DNA from: Neisseria sicca
GTDB lineage: Bacteria; Pseudomonadota; Gammaproteobacteria; Burkholderiales; Neisseriaceae
Direction: 5' to 3'
DNA: 64,000 nt
Assembly (NCBI RefSeq): GCF_017753665.1
Contig: NZ_CP072524.1
Location: forward strand, 806,001-870,000
Position numbers and translations under genes: made by a program. This document shows, one piece after another, positions 16,443-24,155 of the stretch (its first letter is position 1; every line of letters starts with the position of its first letter). Under the pieces are notes generated by a model, which worked only from the letters and a program-made list of their open reading frames with translations, did no database searches and had not been told where the DNA came from.

Positions 16443-19400
16443 TTAACATTTTCTAGGTGGAGGTGTTTGTCGTTTTTTTCCAGCTGGGCGAGGTGCTTTA
16501 CGAGTTCTTTTTTTACTTTTTCCTGCTTCCCATGGTTCAGTCCCTGGAGCTTCATAAATTATCCTGGCCCCCGTTTTTTCATGTGCTCTATTCATAGCCC
16601 CTTTACAACTAGGACATGCTGGGTACTCTCCTTTAATTCTCACTGTATCTCCAGGCTTCAAGTGCGGCGTTAAATCTCGCATCGCTCTATTTTCTGTATG
16701 AGTGGCCAAAGTTGATCTAGGAAAACCTAATGCCTTTTCCTCTGGAGTCATACCTCCACTTTGATAGGAACGTGGCTGCCCCACAAGATTACCCTTACTA
16801 TCAAAATGACTAACAATTGCATTATGTGTACCTTTCCCAGAACCGAATTTTGCTAACCCCCAAGGGTCAAGCCACATAGCCGCATTCGGCGCAAACTGAT
16901 ACAGATTCTCTCCACCCAACAGTCCAATCGGGTCCTGATTCACAAACCGCCCCGCCTCAGGCTCGTAATAGCGCATCAGGTTGTAGTGCAGTCCAGTCTC
17001 TTCATCGAAGTATTGGTTCTGCAATCTGAACGGCTGATGCGCGTTCCGATAGACGCATTCGTCCTTTTTCAGACGACCCCAGGCGGTGTATTCGCCGTAC
17101 CATAAGAGATTACCATGGATGTCGGTCATCTCGCGCGGTATACCGACTTGGTCGGTGTGGAAATAGGCGATGTATTGTTTGCCGTCTTTGGCGTTGTCAA
17201 AGACTTGCGCCAGCGGTTCGTAGCTGTCTTGATCGGTGTAGATATAGGTGTAGCTGCCTTTGTAGGTGTACTCCTGAAGTAATCGCGTTCCGTCCCAGAC
17301 GAAGTGGGTGCGTTTCGGTTCGGTACTCGTCCAGGCGAGTTTGTCTTGGCGTTCTTTGGAAAGCCTTCTGCCGAACGGGTCGTAGGCGTATGCCCAAATT
17401 TCGGTATTGCCGGCGGGCTTTTTGATTTCGGCGCGGACGAGTTGGTTTTCTAAATCGTATTGGTAATATTGGTTTTCGCCGTCGGGCAGCTGGCGGTAGA
17501 TCAGGTTGCCCAATGCGTCGTAGGTGTATTCGATGCCGTTGTATTCTTTGAGGCGGTTGCCGGCGGTAAGGTTGTGGTTGGCAGGTGATTTCAGACGACC
17601 TTGAGTTTGGGGGTCGTCTGAAACCAGGGCGGTCGTTTTGCCCTCTCCCCAGCCCTCTCCCACGGGAGAGGGAGTAGATGTTGGGATGTCGAGGATGTTG
17701 TGGGCGGGGTCGAAGGCGAAGGTTTCGCTGCGGCCGGTTTGGCTGTTGCGGGCTTCCTGAATCCGTCCGATTTTGTCGTAAACGTAATTAAGGACGCCGC
17801 TTCTTTGGTCTGCACTTTGAATCAGGTTGCCGGCTTTGTCGTAGGCGTAGCGGCGGTTGATGGCGCCGCCGACCAGCGGGTTTTGTTTGCCTCGGGGTGT
17901 TGGTGTGCCGCTCCGGACGGTACGCTGGCTTTTCAGACGACCCATGGGGTCGTAGTCGTACAGACTGCTGATGCTGCCCTGCGTCCTTTGGATTTCGCGG
18001 TGCAGTTTGTCGCGTTCGATGTCGCTGATGACTTCGCCGTCGAGACTGATTTGGTGCAGGTGTCCGCTGCCGTAGTACAGGTAATCGATATGGCGGCCGT
18101 CGGGCAGGATGGTGCGGATGCGGTTGCCTAACGGGTCGTATTGATAGCCTACGGTGGCGCTTTGGCCGTTATGGACGGTGGTTTCGCCGATGAGGCGGTC
18201 GAGTTCGTCGTAGGCGAGTTCGACGCTGCTGTGTTGGTTGCGGGCTTTGGTCAGGTTGCCGGTAATCGGGTCGTAGTCGAAACGGGTGCGGCTGATGCCT
18301 TCGTCTTTGCTTTGTCCGTTGCGGCTGGAGACTTTGCGGCTTTGTTTTTCGATCAGTTGGCCGAGAATGTTGCGTTTGAAATGATGGATGTGCCAAGTCT
18401 CAGGACGGTCTTTCAGACGACCTTTATCGGTACTTTGGCCGTATTCGGTCTGTTGGACCAGTTGTCCGGCGGCATCGTAGCCGTAGGCGGTGATTTTGCC
18501 GTCCCAGCCGGTTTCTTGGATCAGGTTGTCGGTTTGGTCGTAATTGAGACGGTAGGTTTCGCCGTTTTCGTTGGTGAGGACGGTCAGACGGCGGGCTTTG
18601 TCGTAGGCGTAGGCGAAGGTATGGCCCAGTGCGTTGGTGCGTTTGAGCGGCAATCCGTCCACTGCGAGTTCGTAGGCGGTTTTGGCACCGAGTCCGTCGA
18701 TGTGGGCGGTCAGACGGTTGAGGCGGTCGTATTCGAAGGTTTCGTGACTGCCGTCGGGATAGTCGGTACGGACGGGGTTGCCCGCTGCGTCATAGTGGTG
18801 GCGGGTGGTATGGCCCAGCGCATCGGTAACGGTTTCAAGATCGCCGTATTCGGTGTAACCGAAGCGGGTGGTTTCGCCGGTACAGTCGGTAAAGCTGACG
18901 AGTTGGTCGAGGGTGTCGTAGTGTAGGCGTCGGGTTTTGCCTAAGGCGTCGGTAATGGTTTCGGGCAGCCATTGGGCGTTGTAGCCGTAGCTGGTAGTGT
19001 AACCGGCGGGGTCGGTGATGCTGATGAGATTGCCGCGTCCGTCGTAGGTATAGGCGGTAATCCTGCCTGCGGGATCGTTGACGGCAACCGGCAGGTTGAG
19101 GGTTTCGTGGTAGTCGATTTGGGTGCTGCTGCCGTCCGGCGCGGTGATGGCGATGACGTTGCCTTCGGTATCGTAGAGATAGCGGGTTTCGCGTCCGAGC
19201 GGGTCGCGTTCTACGGTAATGCGGCCGTAGCTGTCGCGTTCGCTGTCGCTGCGTTGTCCGTCGGCGTCGATGCGGTAGACGAGTTCGCGGTTTTCGTCGA
19301 AACCGTACACTTCCGTCCGTCTCAATGCGTCGGTAACGACGGTATGGTCTTTGCGGTAGTCAAACGTCCATTCTTCGCCGAGGTTGTTGCTGCTTTTAAG

Positions 19401-19637
19401 CACTTTGCCGTCGGTGTCGTAACGGTCGTATTCGTAGCGGGACACCAGTCCGTCGGGCTGGCTGTGTTCGACCATGATGTGGTTGCGGTAGGTGAAACCG
19501 CGCAGTTTTTTGCCGTCGCGTCCGTAAACGGCGGTCAAATCGCCGTAGCCTGAATCGACTTCAGCAAACGGCAGCCGTGCGCCGCCGTCAAGGGAGGCGA
19601 TTTGGTAGAGGTCGTCTGAAATTTGGTTTTCAGACAA
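16443..19637 (-). CDS. 5'-truncated Rhs core with nucleic-acid deaminase tip (silent cassette)
   Basis: About 1064 aa, read from a TTG that lies in the junction DUS; the N-terminal region (DUF6531 and everything before LYQIASLDGG) is missing and the joint to VDSGYGDLTAVYG deletes core present in the lead rhs. The core ends NQDPIGL and WLDPWGL. The tip carries THTENRAM (His-x-Glu) and GEYPACPSCKGAMN (Pro-x-Cys-x-x-Cys), the zinc-binding and catalytic residues of the cytidine-deaminase fold; spacing resembles bacterial toxin deaminases such as the SsdA-like group. A Lys/Arg/Pro-rich tail follows. The Imm10-like gene is next. The target (DNA or RNA) cannot be told from sequence. Confidence 0.8.
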   Translation of the reverse strand: MSENQISDDLYQIASLDGGARLPFAEVDSGYGDLTAVYGRDGKKLRGFTYRNHIMVEHSQPDGLVSRYEYDRYDTDGKVLKSSNNLGEEWTFDYRKDHTVVTDALRRTEVYGFDENRELVYRIDADGQRSDSERDSYGRITVERDPLGRETRYLYDTEGNVIAITAPDGSSTQIDYHETLNLPVAVNDPAGRITAYTYDGRGNLISITDPAGYTTSYGYNAQWLPETITDALGKTRRLHYDTLDQLVSFTDCTGETTRFGYTEYGDLETVTDALGHTTRHHYDAAGNPVRTDYPDGSHETFEYDRLNRLTAHIDGLGAKTAYELAVDGLPLKRTNALGHTFAYAYDKARRLTVLTNENGETYRLNYDQTDNLIQETGWDGKITAYGYDAAGQLVQQTEYGQSTDKGRLKDRPETWHIHHFKRNILGQLIEKQSRKVSSRNGQSKDEGISRTRFDYDPITGNLTKARNQHSSVELAYDELDRLIGETTVHNGQSATVGYQYDPLGNRIRTILPDGRHIDYLYYGSGHLHQISLDGEVISDIERDKLHREIQRTQGSISSLYDYDPMGRLKSQRTVRSGTPTPRGKQNPLVGGAINRRYAYDKAGNLIQSADQRSGVLNYVYDKIGRIQEARNSQTGRSETFAFDPAHNILDIPTSTPSPVGEGWGEGKTTALVSDDPQTQGRLKSPANHNLTAGNRLKEYNGIEYTYDALGNLIYRQLPDGENQYYQYDLENQLVRAEIKKPAGNTEIWAYAYDPFGRRLSKERQDKLAWTSTEPKRTHFVWDGTRLLQEYTYKGSYTYIYTDQDSYEPLAQVFDNAKDGKQYIAYFHTDQVGIPREMTDIHGNLLWYGEYTAWGRLKKDECVYRNAHQPFRLQNQYFDEETGLHYNLMRYYEPEAGRFVNQDPIGLLGGENLYQFAPNAAMWLDPWGLAKFGSGKGTHNAIVSHFDSKGNLVGQPRSYQSGGMTPEEKALGFPRSTLATHTENRAMRDLTPHLKPGDTVRIKGEYPACPSCKGAMNRAHEKTGARIIYEAPGTEPWEAGKSKKRTRKAPRPAGKKRQTPPPRKC

Positions 19638-19718
19638 CCTCTATGTTAACTGCTAATAAGATTGTTAAAGAACAAATAATTCAGACGACCTCAAAGAAGA
19701 TAGTGAGGTCGTCTGAAA
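19608..19718 (-). repeat. Cassette-joint repeat J1
   Basis: Complete copy; boxA-like complement at 19661-19676. One DUS reads CAGACAACC, and this change creates the TTG used as start of the adjoining rhs frame. Confidence 0.8.
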
Positions 19719-19720
19719 AA

Positions 19721-19792
19721 CAGAAACCGTGTGCGTGCATACCGCACACCCTCTACGTCAGGACTTAAGAGTTTATACAGGCTACGGCTTGG
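19721..19792 (-). repeat. Cassette-end repeat J2
   Basis: Full-length, mildly diverged copy after the immunity gene at 19814. Confidence 0.75.
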
Positions 19793-19813
19793 ATTTAAGC
19801 GAGCGACAGCTTC

Positions 19814-20254
19814 TCAATCCTCATTAGCAAAAAATTCATAAGTATCTATCTCCTCTTTTACGAAGACTATAACAACTTTACCTTCAGGTATCCTTTTTTT
19901 GGACATGCCACCTATGGAAATACCTAAAGTAGGAAATGTAATATATGCTTTTCCATCAATGCAATCATATTCTTCTTTTAATTTTTTAATATTTTCAGGC
20001 TCAAAAAGATTTAAATTATCAAATATTGGATTCAGATGTTTACTACAAATAATGCTAACTAATTTATTATTTTTATATTCTAATGTGCAGGCATCTCTAT
20101 ATTCAGAAGTAATTTTAAGAATGTTATCTTCTATAACCTTTGCTGCCTTTCCATATTTAGCAATAATTTGCTCCATCGTATTTCCAAGTTGAAAAAAACG
20201 ATTACCTAAATCTATGCCTTTAAAAGGAATAATTTTAACTTCATTCACTTGCAT
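19814..20254 (-). CDS. Probable immunity protein, translationally coupled to the toxin
   Basis: Protein of 146 aa whose ATG overlaps the last codons of the rhs cassette ending at 20245, a sign of translational coupling typical of toxin-immunity pairs. Features include GIDLGNRFFQLGNTMEQIIA, a central TLEYKNNKLVSIICSK strand pair and GISIGGMSKKRIPEGKVV; no signal peptide. I do not recognise the family. It is presumed to protect against the tip encoded at 20245-20650. Confidence 0.62.
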   Translation of the reverse strand: MQVNEVKIIPFKGIDLGNRFFQLGNTMEQIIAKYGKAAKVIEDNILKITSEYRDACTLEYKNNKLVSIICSKHLNPIFDNLNLFEPENIKKLKEEYDCIDGKAYITFPTLGISIGGMSKKRIPEGKVVIVFVKEEIDTYEFFANED

Positions 20255-21324
20255 TTTCCAATGACCTTTCTTAGTTTAGATGCTTGATATTTAGTGATTA
20301 ATTTCTGTCTAACGGCTTCTCGCACCATCCTTCTCAATCTCTTATCATATTTATCTATAAATTTCCTCTTAGTCTCAATAATATCCATCTCCATAGCCAA
20401 ATCCCATCGACCTTGAAGGATAAATTGTCTTTGTTGCGCTCTCCAACGACGAGCAGTAGTTGAACTCCCTGTACTTGACATGCCTCTATGATCTGCTTTA
20501 TCCATATGATACGCAGGTGCAGAACCATAAGATGGTCTATTTGGTAAATCTTTATATGCTCCCCAAGCTGGAGAGTGATTAGTTTCTCCTCCTTTATGGC
20601 TCCCTCTCTCTCCTCTGTAAGTTCCTCTACGTGCTAAACCTAAAGTATCAATCCACCCAATAGAATTCGGTGCAAACTGATATAAATTATCTCCACCAAT
20701 TAATTTAATCGGGTCCTGATTCACAAACCGCCCGGCCTCAGGCTCGTAATAGCACATCAGGTTGTAATGCAGTCCGGTCTCTTCATCAAAGTATTGGTTT
20801 TGCAGTCGGAACGGCTGGTGCGCATCCTTGTAAACCCGCCCGTCCTTTTTCAGACGACCCCAGGCGGTGTATTCGCCGTACCACAACAGATTACCATGAA
20901 TGTCGGTCATCTCGCGCGGGATGCCGACTTGGTCGGTGTGGAAATAGGCGAGGTATTGTTTGCCGTCTTTGGCGTTGTCAAAGATTTGTGCCAGCGGTTC
21001 GTAGCTGTCTTGGTCGGTATAGATATAGGTGTAGCTGCCTTTGTAGGTGTACTCCTGAAGTAATCGCGTTCCGTCCCAGACGAAGTGGGTGCGTTTCGGT
21101 TCGGTACTCGTCCAGGCGAGTTTGTCTTGGCGCTCTTTGGAAAGCCTTCTGCCAAACGGGTCGTAGGCGTATGTCCAGATCTCGGTATTGCCGATTGGCT
21201 TTTTGATTTCGGCGCGGACGAGTTGGTTTTCGAGGTCGTATTGGTAATATTGGTTTTCGCCATTAGGCAACTGGCGGTAGATCAGGTTGCCCAGTGCGTC
21301 GTAGGTGTAGCGGCGGTTGAACAC
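20245..21324 (-). CDS. Truncated Rhs core with putative nuclease tip of the ExNHxP type (silent cassette)
   Basis: About 359 aa. The core is shortened to its last ~230 residues, with the start in junction DNA (MFNRRYTYDALGN). The self-cleavage end reads WIDTLGL, with Thr instead of Pro after the Asp. The tip contains GGETNHSPAWGAY, SAPAYHMDKADHRGMSSTG and a basic helical tail. The Glu-x-Asn-His and Asp-His-Arg motifs recur in a class of uncharacterised polymorphic-toxin tips and suggest a metal- or His-dependent hydrolase, probably a nuclease; this is inference. The core also has MCYYEPEAGRF where others have MRYYEPEAGRF. The overlapping immunity gene follows. Confidence 0.7.
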   Translation of the reverse strand: MFNRRYTYDALGNLIYRQLPNGENQYYQYDLENQLVRAEIKKPIGNTEIWTYAYDPFGRRLSKERQDKLAWTSTEPKRTHFVWDGTRLLQEYTYKGSYTYIYTDQDSYEPLAQIFDNAKDGKQYLAYFHTDQVGIPREMTDIHGNLLWYGEYTAWGRLKKDGRVYKDAHQPFRLQNQYFDEETGLHYNLMCYYEPEAGRFVNQDPIKLIGGDNLYQFAPNSIGWIDTLGLARRGTYRGERGSHKGGETNHSPAWGAYKDLPNRPSYGSAPAYHMDKADHRGMSSTGSSTTARRWRAQQRQFILQGRWDLAMEMDIIETKRKFIDKYDKRLRRMVREAVRQKLITKYQASKLRKVIGKCK

Positions 21325-21334
21325 AATACAACAA

Positions 21335-21445
21335 AGGCCGTCTGAAAGTTGTGCTTCAGACGACCTATATGCTGACTAGTAATGAGGTTATTAAAGAGCG
21401 AATATTTCAGACGACCTCAAAGAAAGTATTGAAGTCATCTGAAAA
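21335..21445 (-). repeat. Cassette-joint repeat J1 (diverged)
   Basis: The oldest-looking copy: outer DUS is AGGCCGTCTGAA, and the boxA-like segment has decayed (GGTTATTAAAGAGCGAAT on the plus strand). Confidence 0.7.
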
Positions 21446-21446
21446 A

Positions 21447-21504
21447 GCAAAAACCGCTGGTATGCGCACCACACATATCCTACATCAGGACTGAAGGTTT
21501 CATG
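21447..21504 (-). repeat. Cassette-end repeat J2 (diverged, partial)
   Basis: Retains CCTACATCAGGACTGAAGG and loses the CGGGCTACGG end, directly before the stop of the immunity gene at 21512. Confidence 0.65.
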
Positions 21505-21511
21505 TTAATTA

Positions 21512-22195
21512 TTAAGTATTTTGAATAAAGAAAATACCTGCTTGACTTCCAGATAGAAGTTTTTTCTTAACATTTTGGTCATAATAAAAATAACCAATAC
21601 CATTCTGAAAAATATGTAACTTTTTATCTATATCTTCTTCTAATAATTGCAAGCAAAAATTAAACTTAGGAGGAGGATATATTATATCTTGCTCAAAATA
21701 AGGATTACCAAAAATTTTGGATACATCCAATCCCATCCCATTATCTTCAAAGAATAAATGTTCAATTTCATTGAATTTCGCATCGGCTTCTTTATCAACT
21801 TCATCAAGTCTTTCAAAAAATTTTCTTTCCAAAGAAATACTTCCTAAATCTTGCTTGCCGATATCTTGTTCCCTTTCATAAAGAACAGCACAACTAAAAC
21901 CATCATTTAGTAAAATTAAATCATCCTGACAATTAACAGTATATTTGGATGAAATAGAGTCTTTTACTCCTCCCAGTGCATGCTCCTCTATGGAAATAAA
22001 AACAGAGATATAATAATTTCTACGAGGGAATACATTTTCAGGTAAAAAGTCAGAATAAAGAGTAAACAGATGCGTTTGATAGGCATCAGAATTTGGAACT
22101 TTAGGCCATAATTCTAACGGAATATGTTCAGCTCCTCCTCCAATATAACCAATACTATGTGGCGTTTTGGAAGAAGTAAAAAGTAATTTTGACAT
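21512..22195 (-). CDS. YwqG/DUF1963-like immunity protein
   Basis: Protein of 227 aa. The N-terminal segment YIGGGAEHIPLELWPKVPN matches the start of DUF1963 (YwqG) proteins (GGxPxLPxxxxWP), and the last residues GSQAGIFFIQ match the closing Gly-x-x-F-x strand of that family. DUF1963 members are frequent immunity proteins of polymorphic toxins. It starts 10 bases after the rhs cassette that ends at 22206, so it is presumably its cognate inhibitor. Cytosolic by appearance. Confidence 0.65.
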   Translation of the reverse strand: MSKLLFTSSKTPHSIGYIGGGAEHIPLELWPKVPNSDAYQTHLFTLYSDFLPENVFPRRNYYISVFISIEEHALGGVKDSISSKYTVNCQDDLILLNDGFSCAVLYEREQDIGKQDLGSISLERKFFERLDEVDKEADAKFNEIEHLFFEDNGMGLDVSKIFGNPYFEQDIIYPPPKFNFCLQLLEEDIDKKLHIFQNGIGYFYYDQNVKKKLLSGSQAGIFFIQNT

Positions 22196-22205
22196 TTAAA
22201 TTTCC

Positions 22206-23396
22206 TTAATAGCATTTATGTTTTTTAGCAAATTTTATTGCCTGTTTACGCATTTGTCTTAGTTGATTTTGTGTAATAACTTTTTTATTTTCAACTAAGA
22301 CCTCCTGCATTGCTCTATACATAATTCTAATTTCGTCTTTACCACGTTTAAAATAATCATTCCTTCCCATTCCTTTTGCAGCCCTTAGCCGAGCTTCTGC
22401 ATCATGAACCGCTCTATGTAGATCTTTTGTAAGCCCCATTGCCGGATTACCTTTAGCTCCTTGACGATTGGTAATTGTCGTTAAAGGGCTATCCTTAAGA
22501 AAGGCATTTCGTAACATTTCATGAGCATCAAGATTGTCTCCTACATGTTTTTTTGAGCCATAGGGAGCAACACCCCCAAGTTTAACTAAACCCCATGGAT
22601 CAATCCAATCCTGAGTATTCGGTGCAAACTGATACAGGTTATCACCACCAAAAAGCCCAATCGGATCCTGATTCACAAACCGCCCGACCTCAGGCTCGTA
22701 ATACCGCATCAGGTTGTAATGCAGCCCGGTCTCTTCATCGAAGTATTGGTTTTGCAATCTAAACGGCTGATGTGCGTTCTTGTAAACCCGCTCATCTTTT
22801 TTCAGACGACCCCAAGCGGTATATTCGCCGTACCATAAGAGATTGCCGTGGATGTCGGTCATCTCCCTTGGTATGCCGATTTGGTCGGTATGGAAATAGC
22901 TGAGGTATTGTTTGCCATCTTTGGCGTTGTCAAAGATTTGCGCCAGCGGTTCGTAGCTGTCTTGGTCGGTGTAGATATAGGTATAGCTGCCTTTGTAGGT
23001 GTACTCCTGCAATAGGCGGCTGCCGTCCCAGACGAAGTGGGTGCGTTTCGGTTCGGTACTGGTCCAGGCGAGTTTGTCTTGGCGTTCTTTGGAAAGGCGT
23101 CGTCCGAACGGGTCGTAGGCGTATGTCCAAATCTCGGTATTGCCTGCGGGCTTTTTGATTTCGGCGCGGACGAGTTGGTTTTCTAAATCGTATTGGTAAT
23201 ATTGGTTCTCGCCGTCGGGCAGCTGACGGTAAATCAGGTTGCCCAGGGCGTCGTAGGTGTATTCGATGCCGTTGTATTCTTTGAGGCGGTTGCCGCTGAT
23301 AAGGTTTGGATTGGCAGGGGATTTCAGACGACCTTGAGTTTGGGGGTCGTCTGAAATCGGGGCGGTCGCTTTGCCCTCTCCCCGACCCTCTCCCAC
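22206..23396 (-). CDS. Truncated Rhs core with unassigned nuclease-like tip (silent cassette)
   Basis: About 396 aa. It starts inside the CCCTCTCCC/DUS insertion, then Rhs core from GNRLKEYNGIEY to WIDPWGL near residue 270. The tip contains DNLDAHEMLRNAFLKD, GNPAMGLTKDLHRAVHDAE and a basic helical C-terminus. Conserved His-Glu, Asn-Pro and His residues in that order are compatible with an HNH-related metal-dependent nuclease but I cannot name the family. The YwqG-like immunity gene follows. It is the first silent cassette after the lead rhs. Confidence 0.7.
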   Translation of the reverse strand: MGEGRGEGKATAPISDDPQTQGRLKSPANPNLISGNRLKEYNGIEYTYDALGNLIYRQLPDGENQYYQYDLENQLVRAEIKKPAGNTEIWTYAYDPFGRRLSKERQDKLAWTSTEPKRTHFVWDGSRLLQEYTYKGSYTYIYTDQDSYEPLAQIFDNAKDGKQYLSYFHTDQIGIPREMTDIHGNLLWYGEYTAWGRLKKDERVYKNAHQPFRLQNQYFDEETGLHYNLMRYYEPEVGRFVNQDPIGLFGGDNLYQFAPNTQDWIDPWGLVKLGGVAPYGSKKHVGDNLDAHEMLRNAFLKDSPLTTITNRQGAKGNPAMGLTKDLHRAVHDAEARLRAAKGMGRNDYFKRGKDEIRIMYRAMQEVLVENKKVITQNQLRQMRKQAIKFAKKHKCY

Positions 23397-23411
23397 GGGA
23401 GAGGGGGTAAA

Positions 23412-23460
23412 TGTGCAGGCTGCTTTTGAACCGTTTTGGAGCTTTGAAAAGCAGCCTGCA
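23412..23460. repeat. Hairpin repeat TGCAGGCTGCTTTT ... AAAGCAGCCTGCA
   Basis: Second copy of the element at 1473, again placed between the CCCTCTCCC element and J2. Confidence 0.7.
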
Positions 23461-23498
23461 CTTTTTCAGGTAACCCGAAGAGACTGAGGTCATTTGAA

Positions 23499-23571
23499 CA
23501 GAAACCGCGTGCGTGCGTACCGCACGCACCCTACGTCGGGATTGGAGGTTTCATGCGGGCTACGGCTTGCT
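23499..23571 (-). repeat. Cassette-end repeat J2
   Basis: Full copy downstream of the lead immunity gene. The following ~125 bases (23572-23699) hold a shortened echo of the same repeat (TGTAGACCACGGCTTTCTGA) and no gene. Confidence 0.75.
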
Positions 23572-23699
23572 ACCTATGAATTTGAAAATTTTATGTAGAC
23601 CACGGCTTTCTGACACTTTATGCAAATACAGCTTGCATTTTAAAGGTTATCCAACATTCAGACCTACAGAAAAGGTATTTAGACAGACTACGTTCTTAC

Positions 23700-24146
23700 T
23701 TAAATTTCAAAAGGTTCCTGCTCAACCAAATCCACATAATTAGGATCCTCTTCTTTTTGGGGTGCTCCTATCCAGCCACCTTTTTCCTTTACATAGGCTG
23801 ATTTCCTATAAGAAAATTTTTGGATAATTCTAGAAATATCTTTATCTAAAGCTTCTTTTGTATTCCAGGTATTTGAGCATTCTCCACAACCAAAAAAATC
23901 CTCATTATCACCAGTAATATGCGCAACCCAACCAGTACAATGTTGCGTTGGACACCTAATAACAAAATCCTCTACTGGTATTTTTGATTTTAAATAAGAA
24001 TCTTCGGTATAAGCCGTACTGTTATGGCATACAGGGCACTCTACCATAACAACTTTTAATCCTGTTTTCATCATTTGATTAACAAAATCTTTATCATTCT
24101 GAGTTAATTCAGACTTATTACCACAGTATGCACAAACTATAAACAT
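23700..24146 (-). CDS. Cys-rich zinc-ribbon-like immunity protein of the lead Rhs
   Basis: Protein of 148 aa with four Cys pairs: CAYC near residue 5, CPVC near 38, a CPTQHC segment near 69 and CGEC near 86. The pairs suggest one or two zinc ribbons. It begins 9 bases after the stop of the full-length rhs gene, so it is the cognate immunity gene of the tip currently in the active position. No signal peptide, in keeping with protection in the cytosol against an HNH nuclease. No named immunity family is claimed. Confidence 0.68.
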   Translation of the reverse strand: MFIVCAYCGNKSELTQNDKDFVNQMMKTGLKVVMVECPVCHNSTAYTEDSYLKSKIPVEDFVIRCPTQHCTGWVAHITGDNEDFFGCGECSNTWNTKEALDKDISRIIQKFSYRKSAYVKEKGGWIGAPQKEEDPNYVDLVEQEPFEI

Positions 24147-24155
24147 TATTTCCTC

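Noticed and set aside
16067..16555. Longer immunity start at 16555 inside the deaminase gene
   Set aside because: The first 46 codons are an out-of-frame reading of the toxin tail; the ATG at 16417 has a proper ribosome-binding site.
4074..21445. Regularly repeated joint elements considered as a CRISPR array
   Set aside because: Copies are kilobases apart with genes between them and contain uptake sequences; there are no short unique spacers and no cas genes.
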